Positions 1-6,576 of a DNA stretch of 9,029 nucleotides are shown here, in pieces. Position 1 is the stretch's first letter. Every line of letters begins with the position of its first letter. Source of the DNA: Bacteroidales bacterium UBA4417. Lineage in GTDB: Bacteria > Bacteroidota > Bacteroidia > Bacteroidales > UBA4417. The notes under the pieces are model-generated. The model ran no database searches and was not told where the DNA came from. It saw only the letters and a program-made list of their open reading frames with translations. The stretch covers positions 1 through 9,029 of the forward strand of contig DGQJ01000320.1 in assembly GCA_002389705.1 (NCBI GenBank), read 5' to 3'. Both the position numbers and the translations under genes were made by a program.

Positions 1-733
1 TATCGTTCGAAAAACCGATACCATCATCTTTCACGTAAAAATCAATCATATTGTTCTCACTGAAAGTGTATCCGATTTCAATAAACCCATCTTCTGAATA
101 TTTCAATGCATTGTAAGCCAGGTGATTCAGGGCTCGTTTTAATTTGTAGCCATCGGTTTGAATACAGAAATTATTGTCTTTGTTGGCCTTTACCACTTTT
201 ACAACGATATTTTCCTTGCCTACATTGGCTTTCTCGAGGTTTATCCAGGTTTGCATCGAGTTCAGCAAATCATTAACATTCACGGTTTCAACTTCAATTC
301 CTGTATTGCCGGCTTCAAATTGCGAAATATCAAAAATATCACTGATAATCTCCAGCAGCGAATCTACGTTACGGTTGATGATGTTGGCATAGGTGATCTT
401 GTCGTCTTCGGGCATGGATGGGTTAGCGATAAGCCCGGCAAATCCCATAATGGCATGCAGTGGTGTACGCAGTTCGTGCGACATATTACACAGGAATGCT
501 GACTTAAGCCTGTCGGATTCACCGGCTTTAAACCGGATGATCTGCAATTCTTCTTTTACGCGTTCAATTTCATCAACCAATTGCTCGTTTTCTTCGGAAC
601 AGGCTTCATGCTGTTTGCGAAGCAGGGCCAGTTTTTTTCGTGATTGGATGAAATAAAACAGAAGTATGGCAACAGAAATTGCAAGGATGATAACAGCAAA
701 TAACAGGAGAACGTTCATGTGCATGGATTGCAT
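1..733 (-). CDS. Membrane-anchored sensor histidine kinase, 3' part beyond window
   Basis: Translated from the minus strand, about 244 residues lie in the window and the frame is still open at base 1. Visible in order are one hydrophobic segment (about residues 7-29), a charged heptad-like stretch likely to be coiled coil (32-66), a HisKA domain with H-box SHELRTPLHAIMGF (phospho-acceptor His86), and the start of a HATPase_c domain with N-box LAYNALKYS (Asn208) and G1 motif DDGIGF (236-241). By family knowledge it autophosphorylates on His86 and passes phosphate to a receiver domain. No periplasmic or PAS sensor domain fits between membrane segment and H-box, so any signal is sensed through the membrane segment, the coiled coil or a partner. 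The missing part could include a receiver (hybrid kinase). Possible starts are ATG at 733, 724 or 718. A stop lies just before 733, and an AGG sits about 5 nt upstream of it. The 81-nt gap to dNK leaves a separate promoter possible. Confidence 0.93.
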   Translation of the reverse strand, partial: MQSMHMNVLLLFAVIILAISVAILLFYFIQSRKKLALLRKQHEACSEENEQLVDEIERVKEELQIIRFKAGESDRLKSAFLCNMSHELRTPLHAIMGFAGLIANPSMPEDDKITYANIINRNVDSLLEIISDIFDISQFEAGNTGIEVETVNVNDLLNSMQTWINLEKANVGKENIVVKVVKANKDNNFCIQTDGYKLKRALNHLAYNALKYSEDGFIEIGYTFSENNMIDFYVKDDGIGFSND

Positions 734-814
734 TTAACCTGGGTAAAGTTCGGAATAAATCTGCTAACTGCAAAAAATATATGTCTTCCCGAAAGAAGGG
801 CGGGTGAACCGATA

Positions 815-1453
815 TCAGGGTGTAATCCTGTGAATACCTGTCGGGTATTCCTGCATGATAATGTTTACCAGGATATCGAAGTGCTCCTGGTGTGCTACAA
901 AATCGAGTTTATTAGTATCGATAAGCAATACACGAAGCCCTTGTTGCTGTTTTATATAATCGAGGTAACCCTCCTGTATGCGTTGCAGGTAATCATCTTC
1001 AATTTTTTGTTCGTACACACGGCCTCGTTTACGGATATTGGATTGAAGCCTGTTGATATCGAGGTACAGATAAACCAGTAAATCCGGTTTGGGTAGTACA
1101 TTTTCGATAATAGAAAACAACCGTGAGTACAGCGAAAATTCTTCGGTATTAAGTGTTTTCTTTGCAAAAATCAATGATTTAAGAATGAAATAGTCGGCTA
1201 TGGTTACCGGGTGAAACATATCCTGAACCGAAACCTGGCTTTTCAACTGCTGGAACCTGTCGGCCAGGAATGACAATTCAAGCGGGAAAGCATAACGCGC
1301 CGGATCTTCGTAAAACTTAGGCAGGAATGAGTTATCCTCAAATTGTTCGAGGATTAAACGGGCATTGAAATGCTGTGCCATCCGGGTGGCAAGCGTGGTT
1401 TTGCCGGCGCCTATATTTCCTTCGATGGCTATATAATTATAAGGGATTGTCAT
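815..1453 (-). CDS. Deoxynucleoside kinase (dNK/dGK-dAK family)
   Basis: This 212-residue cytosolic enzyme is predicted to transfer the ATP gamma-phosphate to the 5'-OH of deoxynucleosides for dNTP salvage. The P-loop GNIGAGKTT is at residues 12-20. The likely catalytic base is Glu36 in ILEQF, followed by FLPKFYEDPARYAFPLELSF, typical of bacterial deoxyadenosine/deoxyguanosine kinases. Asp87 in the ADYF segment occupies the position of the family's (D/E)RS motif. The arginine-rich LID is RKRGRVYEQ (141-149). Length is normal for the family. Substrate preference (purine or pyrimidine) cannot be read from the sequence. The gene starts 19 nt after the folK stop, which implies co-transcription from the folK promoter. 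The ATG at 1453 puts the P-loop at the usual distance from the N-terminus. Confidence 0.93.
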   Translation of the reverse strand: MTIPYNYIAIEGNIGAGKTTLATRMAQHFNARLILEQFEDNSFLPKFYEDPARYAFPLELSFLADRFQQLKSQVSVQDMFHPVTIADYFILKSLIFAKKTLNTEEFSLYSRLFSIIENVLPKPDLLVYLYLDINRLQSNIRKRGRVYEQKIEDDYLQRIQEGYLDYIKQQQGLRVLLIDTNKLDFVAHQEHFDILVNIIMQEYPTGIHRITP

Positions 1454-1472
1454 ATCCGAAATTCAATTCAGG

Positions 1473-1991
1473 TTAAGGTTTAAATAATCGGACAAATTCA
1501 TTTGTTTCAGCGGCAACTGAAATGTGCGTGTTATCCTGAAGGCTGTTGAGCAATTCAGCAACCGAAGTTCCGGTAACAGGGTGAATGAGGCCGGGAGCAA
1601 CCTCTGCCAGCGGGAAAAGTACAAATTTGCGCTTGTGCAGCTCAGGGTGTGGAATTACCAGCCTTTCGTCCGCAAGTTGAAGGTCATCGTAAAACAAAAT
1701 GTCAATGTCCATCGTTCTGCTGCTGTAGCCGTTACCAATCCTTTTTCTGCCCAGGGCCTGTTCGATCAGCAGTATTTGTTCCAAAACCTCATGTGGCCCC
1801 AGGTTGGTATCAACCACCAAAACCTGGTTAAAGAATGAAGTATCGGCATCAAAACCCCAGGGCTCGGTTTCAAAAACCTGCGAATATTGCATAACCCTGC
1901 CTACCTGCCTGTTAATCAGTGTTGCAGCCTCAGCCAATAACAGTAGCCTGTTGCCCTGGTTGCTGCCCGTCGAAAAATAAATTTTTGCCAT
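1473..1991 (-). CDS. folK: 2-amino-4-hydroxy-6-hydroxymethyldihydropteridine diphosphokinase (HPPK)
   Basis: HPPK transfers pyrophosphate from ATP to 6-hydroxymethyl-7,8-dihydropterin, the step before dihydropteroate synthase in folate synthesis. With the ATG at 1991 the protein has 172 residues, and the key residues fall at E. coli HPPK positions: Gly-Ser-Asn 9-11, ETEPWG (41-46), Phe54-Asn55, Arg82 and Arg84 in GRKR, Arg92, the Mg-binding Asp95 and Asp97 in RTMDIDILF, His115 in IPHP, and Arg121. The frame stays open upstream to an ATG at 2066, but that adds 25 residues with no family counterpart and would start upstream of the predicted promoter, so 1991 is preferred. It is the first gene of a likely folK-dNK unit and is divergent from sppA. 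No clear ribosome binding site is seen, as is common in Bacteroidetes. Confidence 0.96.
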   Translation of the reverse strand: MAKIYFSTGSNQGNRLLLLAEAATLINRQVGRVMQYSQVFETEPWGFDADTSFFNQVLVVDTNLGPHEVLEQILLIEQALGRKRIGNGYSSRTMDIDILFYDDLQLADERLVIPHPELHKRKFVLFPLAEVAPGLIHPVTGTSVAELLNSLQDNTHISVAAETNEFVRLFKP

Positions 1992-2008
1992 CTGTCGTGT
2001 CGCCGGCT

Positions 2009-2038
2009 CAAAGGTACAATATGCGTTTAAACCACAAA
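2009..2038 (-). promoter_or_regulatory. Bacteroidetes-type sigma-A promoter for folK-dNK
   Basis: On the minus strand a TTTG (2038-2035) is followed after 18 nt by TACCTTTG (2016-2009), which matches the Bacteroidetes -33/-7 pattern TTTG and TAnnTTTG. Transcription would start near 2003, about 10 nt before the folK ATG at 1991, giving a very short leader. This also argues against the longer folK start at 2066. Confidence 0.6.
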
Positions 2039-2049
2039 GTAATTTGTGG
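2032..2049. repeat. Perfect 7-bp inverted repeat over the folK -33 element
   Basis: CCACAAA (2032-2038) and TTTGTGG (2043-2049) are perfect reverse complements separated by GTAA. The left arm contains the predicted folK -33 TTTG (on the minus strand). The site could bind a dimeric repressor or could be chance. No regulator is encoded next to it in the window. Confidence 0.4.
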
Positions 2050-2085
2050 ATACAAGTTTTTAACATTACAGGTGTTTTTGAGCTT

Positions 2086-2121
2086 ACGGTTGTTAATGTA
2101 TTTGATATTAACGGTTGTTAA
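2086..2121. repeat. 11-bp direct repeat ACGGTTGTTAA in the folK-sppA spacer
   Basis: ACGGTTGTTAA occurs at 2086-2096 and again at 2111-2121, 25 bp apart start to start. The second copy is embedded in TTAAC-GGTT-GTTAA, a small inverted repeat. Both copies lie upstream of the sppA start at 2201, where a factor for sppA, folK or both could bind. A one-mismatch variant (CCGTTGTTAA) is at 7763-7772. Confidence 0.5.
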
Positions 2122-2200
2122 AAAGCAAATCCTGTGTACAAATTCTGTAACTTCGTATTTGTTTTTCCGTCATACCATTTAAATCTTAATCCAAAATAAA

Positions 2201-3967
2201 ATGAAACAATTTTTTAAGTTCACATTCGCATCCATGCTGGGATTCCTGCTTGCCGGATTCCTTGTATTTTTAATTTTAATCGGCATATTGGTTTCTGCCG
2301 TTTCCATGGGCAACAAAGAGACCGTGGTTGTACCCGAAAAAACTATTCTTGTTTTAACGCTCGATCAGCCTATCAGCGAGCGATCATCGGATAATCCTTT
2401 AGCGCATCTTAATTTTAGCAGGCCGGATATGTCGTCGCAACTGGGCTTAAATGATATTGTTAAAAATATTAATAAAGCTTCCGCCGATAGCAAAGTGAAA
2501 GGAATTTACCTCGAACTTTCGGATATACCTTCGGGGCAGGCTACCATTGAAGAAATACGCAATGCGCTGATCGACTTTAAAAAATCGGGAAAATTTATCG
2601 TGGCTTATGCCGAAGTTTTCACCCAGAAATCGTATTATCTGGCCTCGGTTGCCGACAAAATTTACCTGAACCCGGCCGGTGGTATGGAATTTAAAGGTAT
2701 GGTAGGGCAGGTGATGTTTTTTAAAGGCCTGCTCGATAAAATTGATGTTGAAGCCCAGGTGATACGCCATGGGAAATTCAAAAGTGCCATTGAGCCGTTT
2801 ACACTTGATAAAATGAGCGAGCCCAATAAAATTCAGACGCTTACCTTTGTTTCAGGTATGTGGAAACATATGCTGGAAGGAATTTCGGCCAGCCGTAAAA
2901 TACCGGTCGATGACCTGAATGCCATTGCCAATGAATATAAAATACAAACGCCGCAGGATGCGGTGAGCCAGAAAATGGTGGACAAACTGTTGTATAAGGA
3001 CCAGGTGCTGGATGAACTCAAAAACCGCCTGGATGTAAAAACCGCCAAAGATCTGAAATTCATGAAACTGGGCAAGTATGCCAAAGCCCCTGTATCCGAA
3101 AGCAGCTCGTCGCAGGATAAGATTGCGGTGATTTATGCCACAGGTGATATTAAAAGTGGCGAAGGAGACGAGGAAACCATTGGTTCCGAAACTATTTCGA
3201 AAGCCATTCGCAAAGCCCGTTTGGATGATAATGTAAAAGCTGTTGTACTCAGGGTAAACTCGCCGGGTGGAAGCGCTCTGGCATCGGATGTAATATGGCG
3301 CGAAATGGTTTTGACCAAAAAGGCCAAACCGGTTGTAGTTTCAATGGGCGATGTGGCTGCTTCGGGTGGATATTATATTTCGTGTGCCGCCGATAAAATT
3401 TATGCCTATCCCAACACCATTACCGGATCTATAGGCGTTTTCGGGATTATTCCCAACATGAAGGAAATGTTTAATAAAAACCTGGGAATTACTTTCGACG
3501 AGGTGAAAACCAATCCATATGCCGATTATATCCCGGTTACACGGCCTATGAATGATGCCGAAAAGAAAATTATTACCCGCGATATCGAAAACATTTACAG
3601 CACTTTTACCACCCATGTTTCGGAAGGGCGTAAAATGACTGTTGCCCAGGTCGACAGTATTGGCCAGGGACGCGTATGGAGCGGCATTGATGCAAAACGT
3701 ATCGGGCTCGTCGACGAGTTCGGAGGCTTAAATGATGCGATAAAGGAAGCAGCCAGGCTTGCCAAACTCAAAACCTATCGCACCCAGGAACTTCCTGAAC
3801 AAAAAGATACTTTCCAGCAACTGATGGAAACCTTTGCCGGCGATAAGGCCAGTTTGTCGCTTCGCAACGAACTCGGGGCTGCTTACCCGTATTACAAATA
3901 CCTGAGCCGCATGAGCCGCATGCAAGGCATACAGGCCCTGATGCCCTACGAATTCGATATCAAATAA
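2201..3967 (+). CDS. sppA: Signal peptide peptidase SppA, 67K type
   Basis: SppA is a membrane-anchored serine protease with a Ser-Lys dyad that degrades signal peptides left in the membrane after secretion. The 588-residue product has one N-terminal hydrophobic anchor (about residues 9-33), then two peptidase S49 domains (about 90-260 and 308-520). The general-base lysine is Lys194 in HGKFKSAIEPF in the first domain, and the nucleophile is Ser388 in GDVAASGGYYIS in the second. These correspond to Lys209 and Ser409 of E. coli SppA. The second domain also carries NSPGGS and GSIGVFG. Length is close to the E. coli protein, so both halves look intact. The ATG follows an A-rich leader (CCAAAATAAA). 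A weak -7-like TAACTTCG (2148-2155) lies 45 nt upstream without a clear -33. The gene is single, divergent from folK, and ends at a strong terminator. Confidence 0.97.
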   Translation: MKQFFKFTFASMLGFLLAGFLVFLILIGILVSAVSMGNKETVVVPEKTILVLTLDQPISERSSDNPLAHLNFSRPDMSSQLGLNDIVKNINKASADSKVKGIYLELSDIPSGQATIEEIRNALIDFKKSGKFIVAYAEVFTQKSYYLASVADKIYLNPAGGMEFKGMVGQVMFFKGLLDKIDVEAQVIRHGKFKSAIEPFTLDKMSEPNKIQTLTFVSGMWKHMLEGISASRKIPVDDLNAIANEYKIQTPQDAVSQKMVDKLLYKDQVLDELKNRLDVKTAKDLKFMKLGKYAKAPVSESSSSQDKIAVIYATGDIKSGEGDEETIGSETISKAIRKARLDDNVKAVVLRVNSPGGSALASDVIWREMVLTKKAKPVVVSMGDVAASGGYYISCAADKIYAYPNTITGSIGVFGIIPNMKEMFNKNLGITFDEVKTNPYADYIPVTRPMNDAEKKIITRDIENIYSTFTTHVSEGRKMTVAQVDSIGQGRVWSGIDAKRIGLVDEFGGLNDAIKEAARLAKLKTYRTQELPEQKDTFQQLMETFAGDKASLSLRNELGAAYPYYKYLSRMSRMQGIQALMPYEFDIK

Positions 3968-3981
3968 ACGCATATTATCAT

Positions 3982-4023
3982 AAAGCAAAAAGGCGGTTCA
4001 ACCAGAAGCCGCCTTTTTGCTTT
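3982..4023. terminator. Bidirectional intrinsic terminator between sppA and holA
   Basis: GCAAAAAGGCGG (3985-3996) pairs perfectly with CCGCCTTTTTGC (4009-4020), and three more A-T pairs outside make a stem of about 15 bp with a 12-nt loop. It has a T-rich right side and an A-rich left side, so it can stop transcripts from sppA on the plus strand and from holA on the minus strand. Confidence 0.9.
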
Positions 4024-4075
4024 TATTTCTTGCCGGTAATCAGCATTTTTATTGTTCTCTTACCCTTTCATCCAC

Positions 4076-4110
4076 ACCTTACACCTTACATCTTATACCT
4101 TACAACTTAT
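4076..4110. repeat. Degenerate tandem heptamer repeat (ACCTTAC)n
   Basis: Five consecutive 7-nt units run ACCTTAC, ACCTTAC, ATCTTAT, ACCTTAC, AACTTAT. They lie between the sppA/holA terminator and the holA stop codon. T/C-rich sequence continues to the left (from about 4059) without clear periodicity. No function is evident. Confidence 0.6.
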
Positions 4111-4125
4111 ATCTGCCCAAAGCGC

Positions 4126-5145
4126 TCAGTGCATAATTTTAAAAACCAGTTCTTTCAGCAAATCGCCCTGGTCGGTTGAATAATTATCGATACCTATTGC
4201 CCTAACATTGCATTCGCGAAGCCAGCCAATGATTTCAAGTACTTTCTTAGGACTGTAATTCCTGGCTGCGTCAATATAATCCTGTTTCGTGTAGGCTGAT
4301 AATTTAGCTTTACTCATGATGGCCGAATCCGATTTGTCGGTCAGGGAATGAATCAGCAGTACCTTGGTAAAAAAGTTGAATACCATCGGGATGGTTTTAA
4401 AGAGGGAGTTTTCGCCCGGGTTCAGGGCAAAGTGGTTTGCAATCTGGTTTGCTTTTACCACATTTTTTTTTGCAAGCGCTTTCTGAAATTCAAAAATATT
4501 GTAATCCTTGCTGATGCCAATGTAGGTTTCAATCACCACTTCATTGATCACCTTTTCTTTAGGATGGTTAATGTAGAGTTTGCCAAGTTCGTTGTTTATT
4601 TTTTCCAGGTTTGTCCCCAGGTATTCAACCAACATGTTGGCGGCCTTATCCGAAATGGTATACCCGCTGTTTTTCACCTGGTTGGTGATCCATGCCGGCA
4701 TTTCGTTCTCATACTTTCTTTTCGATTCAACAGTAACCGTTTTGTCGGATGCTACCAGCGCTTTGAGTAGTTTAGCGCCCGGCGCCTTGTATTTATGACA
4801 GATTACCAGTATGGTTGAAGGCTGTGGACGGCTGATGTACGAAAGCAGCAGGTTCAGGTTTTCTTCTTTTTTCAAATCCATATCCTGCGCCTCGCGAAGC
4901 ACAACCAGTTGCCTGTCGCCAACCATTGGGAATTGCTTGCAACTGTTTATAACCTGCGCAGCCGACGAGTCGCGTCCGTATAAAACCACCTGGTTAAATT
5001 CCTTTTCAATGTCGGTCAGCACATGTTCTGTAAGATAATCGGATAGTTCGTCGATATAAAACGGCTCTTCCCCATAAAAAAGGTAGATATTTACAAATGC
5101 CTTTTTCTGAAAATCCTTTACTAACTGAAAATATGTTGAAGTCAT
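4126..5145 (-). CDS. holA: DNA polymerase III subunit delta
   Basis: The delta subunit is part of the clamp loader that opens the beta sliding clamp and loads it on primed DNA. The 339-residue length is normal for the family. The N-terminal part has the AAA+-like delta signature FYGEEPFYIDEL (23-34), then FPMVGDRQLVVLREAQDM, typical of domain I. As expected for delta, there is no functional Walker A motif. The middle contains a LVEYLGTNLEKINNELGKL helix typical of the delta lid domain, and the C-terminal third is the helical collar domain. The start at 5145 lies 34 nt after the AMP nucleosidase stop, which suggests one transcript from the promoter near 5985. The gene converges on sppA. Confidence 0.95.
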   Translation of the reverse strand: MTSTYFQLVKDFQKKAFVNIYLFYGEEPFYIDELSDYLTEHVLTDIEKEFNQVVLYGRDSSAAQVINSCKQFPMVGDRQLVVLREAQDMDLKKEENLNLLLSYISRPQPSTILVICHKYKAPGAKLLKALVASDKTVTVESKRKYENEMPAWITNQVKNSGYTISDKAANMLVEYLGTNLEKINNELGKLYINHPKEKVINEVVIETYIGISKDYNIFEFQKALAKKNVVKANQIANHFALNPGENSLFKTIPMVFNFFTKVLLIHSLTDKSDSAIMSKAKLSAYTKQDYIDAARNYSPKKVLEIIGWLRECNVRAIGIDNYSTDQGDLLKELVFKIMH

Positions 5146-5179
5146 TGCTGAAGCTGGAAATCAATTCGGGATGTAAGTC

Positions 5180-5950
5180 TTAAAATTTCAGGTGTTTTAC
5201 TGTTACACGTTTTTCAATCAGTTGTTTCAGCGATTCAATCCCGATAATTACATGATTTTCCATGTAATTTTCGGTAACTATTTTATCGCTTTTTTCAGTT
5301 TTTACACCGCTCGATATCATTGGCTGGTCCGAAACCAGAAGTAGCGCACCGGTTGGTATTGAATTTGCAAAGCCAACAATAAAAATGGTGGCTGTTTCAA
5401 GGTCAATTCCCATGGCCCTGGTCTTTTGCAGGTACTGTTTAAAATCTTCGTCATGTTCCCAAACCCGGCGGTTGGTGGTATATACAGTTCCAGTGTAATA
5501 GTCGAGCTTCATTTCGCGTATGGTTGTCGAAATGGCTTTTTGCAGACTAAATGCCGGTAGCGCCGGAATTTCGGGTGGGAAATAGTCGTCGGAAGTACCT
5601 TCTCCACGAATGGCCGCTATGGGAAGTATGTAGTCGCCAAGCGCATTTATGTGTTTAAGTCCGCCGCATTTCCCCAGAAACAGGCATGCCTTTGGGTTTA
5701 TGGCACTCAGCAGGTCCATAACTGTAGCTGCATTGGCGCTGCCCATACCAAATCGTATCATGGTAATGTTTCCGGCAGTAGCGCTGGGCATCGAACGGTC
5801 TTTGCCCTGAATTTCAACATTATTCAGCCTGGCAAAAGTTTCCAGGTAAGCCCCGAAATTTACCAGCAGAATATATTCACCAAAATCTTCGAGTGCAGTT
5901 CCGGTATACCTGGGTAGCCAGTTATCAACAATTTCTTTCTTTGTTCGCAT
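5180..5950 (-). CDS. amn: AMP nucleosidase, short Bacteroidetes-type
   Basis: Predicted to hydrolyse AMP to adenine and ribose 5-phosphate in the cytosol. The 256-residue product is a single nucleoside phosphorylase (PNP/UDP)-fold domain. Visible motifs are FGMGSANAATVMDLL (67-81), FLGKCGGL (91-98), LPIAAIRGEGTSDDYFPPE (109-127), YTTNRRVWEHDE (157-168), GIDLETATIF with Glu185 at the ribose-binding position, and the purine-site Asp208 in SDQP. E. coli Amn is about 480 residues with an extra N-terminal domain, and that domain is absent here. The ATG at 5950 is preferred, because the only in-frame extension starts from a TTG at 5983 inside the predicted -7 box. A purine nucleoside phosphorylase-like activity is the main alternative, but the overall pattern matches proteins annotated as AMP nucleosidase in Bacteroidetes. 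Confidence 0.9.
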   Translation of the reverse strand: MRTKKEIVDNWLPRYTGTALEDFGEYILLVNFGAYLETFARLNNVEIQGKDRSMPSATAGNITMIRFGMGSANAATVMDLLSAINPKACLFLGKCGGLKHINALGDYILPIAAIRGEGTSDDYFPPEIPALPAFSLQKAISTTIREMKLDYYTGTVYTTNRRVWEHDEDFKQYLQKTRAMGIDLETATIFIVGFANSIPTGALLLVSDQPMISSGVKTEKSDKIVTENYMENHVIIGIESLKQLIEKRVTVKHLKF

Positions 5951-5980
5951 AGGTTGTGGGTCAAAATTGGGTTGGTGTGG

Positions 5981-5988
5981 CAAATTTA
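5981..5988 (-). promoter_or_regulatory. -7 box (TAAATTTG) for amn-holA
   Basis: TAAATTTG on the minus strand matches the Bacteroidetes TAnnTTTG element, 30 nt before the amn ATG at 5950. No clear TTTG is seen at the expected -33 distance. A weaker plus-strand candidate, CATCTTTG (6001-6008, one mismatch), lies 37 nt before the divergent nuclease gene. Confidence 0.45.
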
Positions 5989-6045
5989 GAATTTTTAAAC
6001 CATCTTTGCAGTGATATCGGCAAGATTTCCCGTATTGTTAATAAA

Positions 6046-6513
6046 ATGCAGCAGCTAAACTTTCCTCATTTCGACTTTAAAGTCAGGAATATAGGTTCAC
6101 GGCCGGAAATATTCGATCCTGTGCGCCGGAAGTTTGTTACCCTTACCCCCGAGGAATGGGTAAGGCAGCATCTTATTATGTATGTTACCCTGGTGAAGGG
6201 TTACCCGATTTCGATGATTGGGGTTGAAAAGCAACTGATGCTTAACAAAATGCCCAGGCGTTTCGACCTGGTAATTTTCAGGCGCAACGGCAGCCCGCTG
6301 TTGCTGGCCGAATGCAAAGCTCCCGAAGTGGATATTACCGAAAAAACATTCGACCAGGCAGCAAGGTATAACATGCTGCTCCAGGCCGAGTATTTCCTGA
6401 TTACAAATGGACTCGAACATTATCCCTGCCGGCTCGATTATCTGAATAAACAGTACATTTTTATTGAAGATATCCCCGATTTTAATAATTTGCCGGGAAC
6501 TACCGCTGATTAA
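6046..6513 (+). CDS. Stand-alone HsdR N-terminal-like PD-(D/E)XK nuclease domain protein
   Basis: The 155-residue product resembles the N-terminal nuclease domain of type I restriction HsdR subunits (HSDR_N_2 family). It shows a PD-(D/E)XK-like core: Glu61 on an early helix, Asp74 in RRFDLVIF, and Glu89-Cys-Lys91 in LLLAECKAP. These are followed by Gln105-x3-Tyr109, the QxxxY motif typical of HsdR and RecB-like nucleases. All presumed catalytic residues are present, so it may be an active endonuclease. There is no helicase/translocase domain and no hsdM or hsdS nearby, so it is not a normal restriction system. The ATG at 6046 after AATAAA is preferred over a GTG at 5956 that would overlap the amn promoter region. 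It is divergent from amn-holA. Such proteins recur beside holA in Bacteroidetes (from memory), which suggests a housekeeping DNA role. Its function is unknown. Confidence 0.85.
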   Translation: MQQLNFPHFDFKVRNIGSRPEIFDPVRRKFVTLTPEEWVRQHLIMYVTLVKGYPISMIGVEKQLMLNKMPRRFDLVIFRRNGSPLLLAECKAPEVDITEKTFDQAARYNMLLQAEYFLITNGLEHYPCRLDYLNKQYIFIEDIPDFNNLPGTTAD

Positions 6514-6534
6514 AAGTTGCTTATGTGCAGGCAT

Positions 6535-6560
6535 AAAAAAAGCCGGCATAACCGGCTTTC
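6535..6560. terminator. Intrinsic terminator, mainly for the TPR gene
   Basis: AAAGCCGG (6539-6546) and CCGGCTTT (6552-6559) form a perfect 8-bp stem with a 5-nt loop. Read on the minus strand the stem is followed by seven Ts, and it begins 17 nt after the TPR gene stop. On the plus strand, 26 nt after the nuclease gene stop, only a short T run follows, so termination there would be weaker. Confidence 0.82.
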
Positions 6561-6576
6561 TGAATCTCAAGATCGT

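Noticed and set aside
781..800. Hairpin-like CTTCCC...GAAGGG between dNK and the histidine kinase gene
   Set aside because: The two halves are not reverse complements. Only 3-4 bp can pair, so it is not a terminator.
719..1081. 120-codon plus-strand open frame across the dNK 3' end
   Set aside because: It lies antisense to dNK with no family pattern. The dNK frame shows P-loop and LID motifs, so this is a shadow.
1992..2066. 25-residue N-terminal extension of FolK
   Set aside because: With the start at 1991 the catalytic residues fall on E. coli numbering, and the extension crosses the predicted folK promoter.
4348..4770. 140-codon plus-strand frame inside holA
   Set aside because: It is antisense to a clear holA coding sequence and its composition reflects reversed codons. 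No motif is seen.
5956..6045. N-terminal extension of the nuclease gene from a GTG at 5956
   Set aside because: It would overlap the amn promoter region and adds residues before the conserved part. ATG 6046 after an A-rich leader fits better.
6046..6513. Type I restriction-modification or other defence system
   Set aside because: Only a nuclease-like domain is present. No helicase, methylase, specificity subunit or mobile element occurs nearby.
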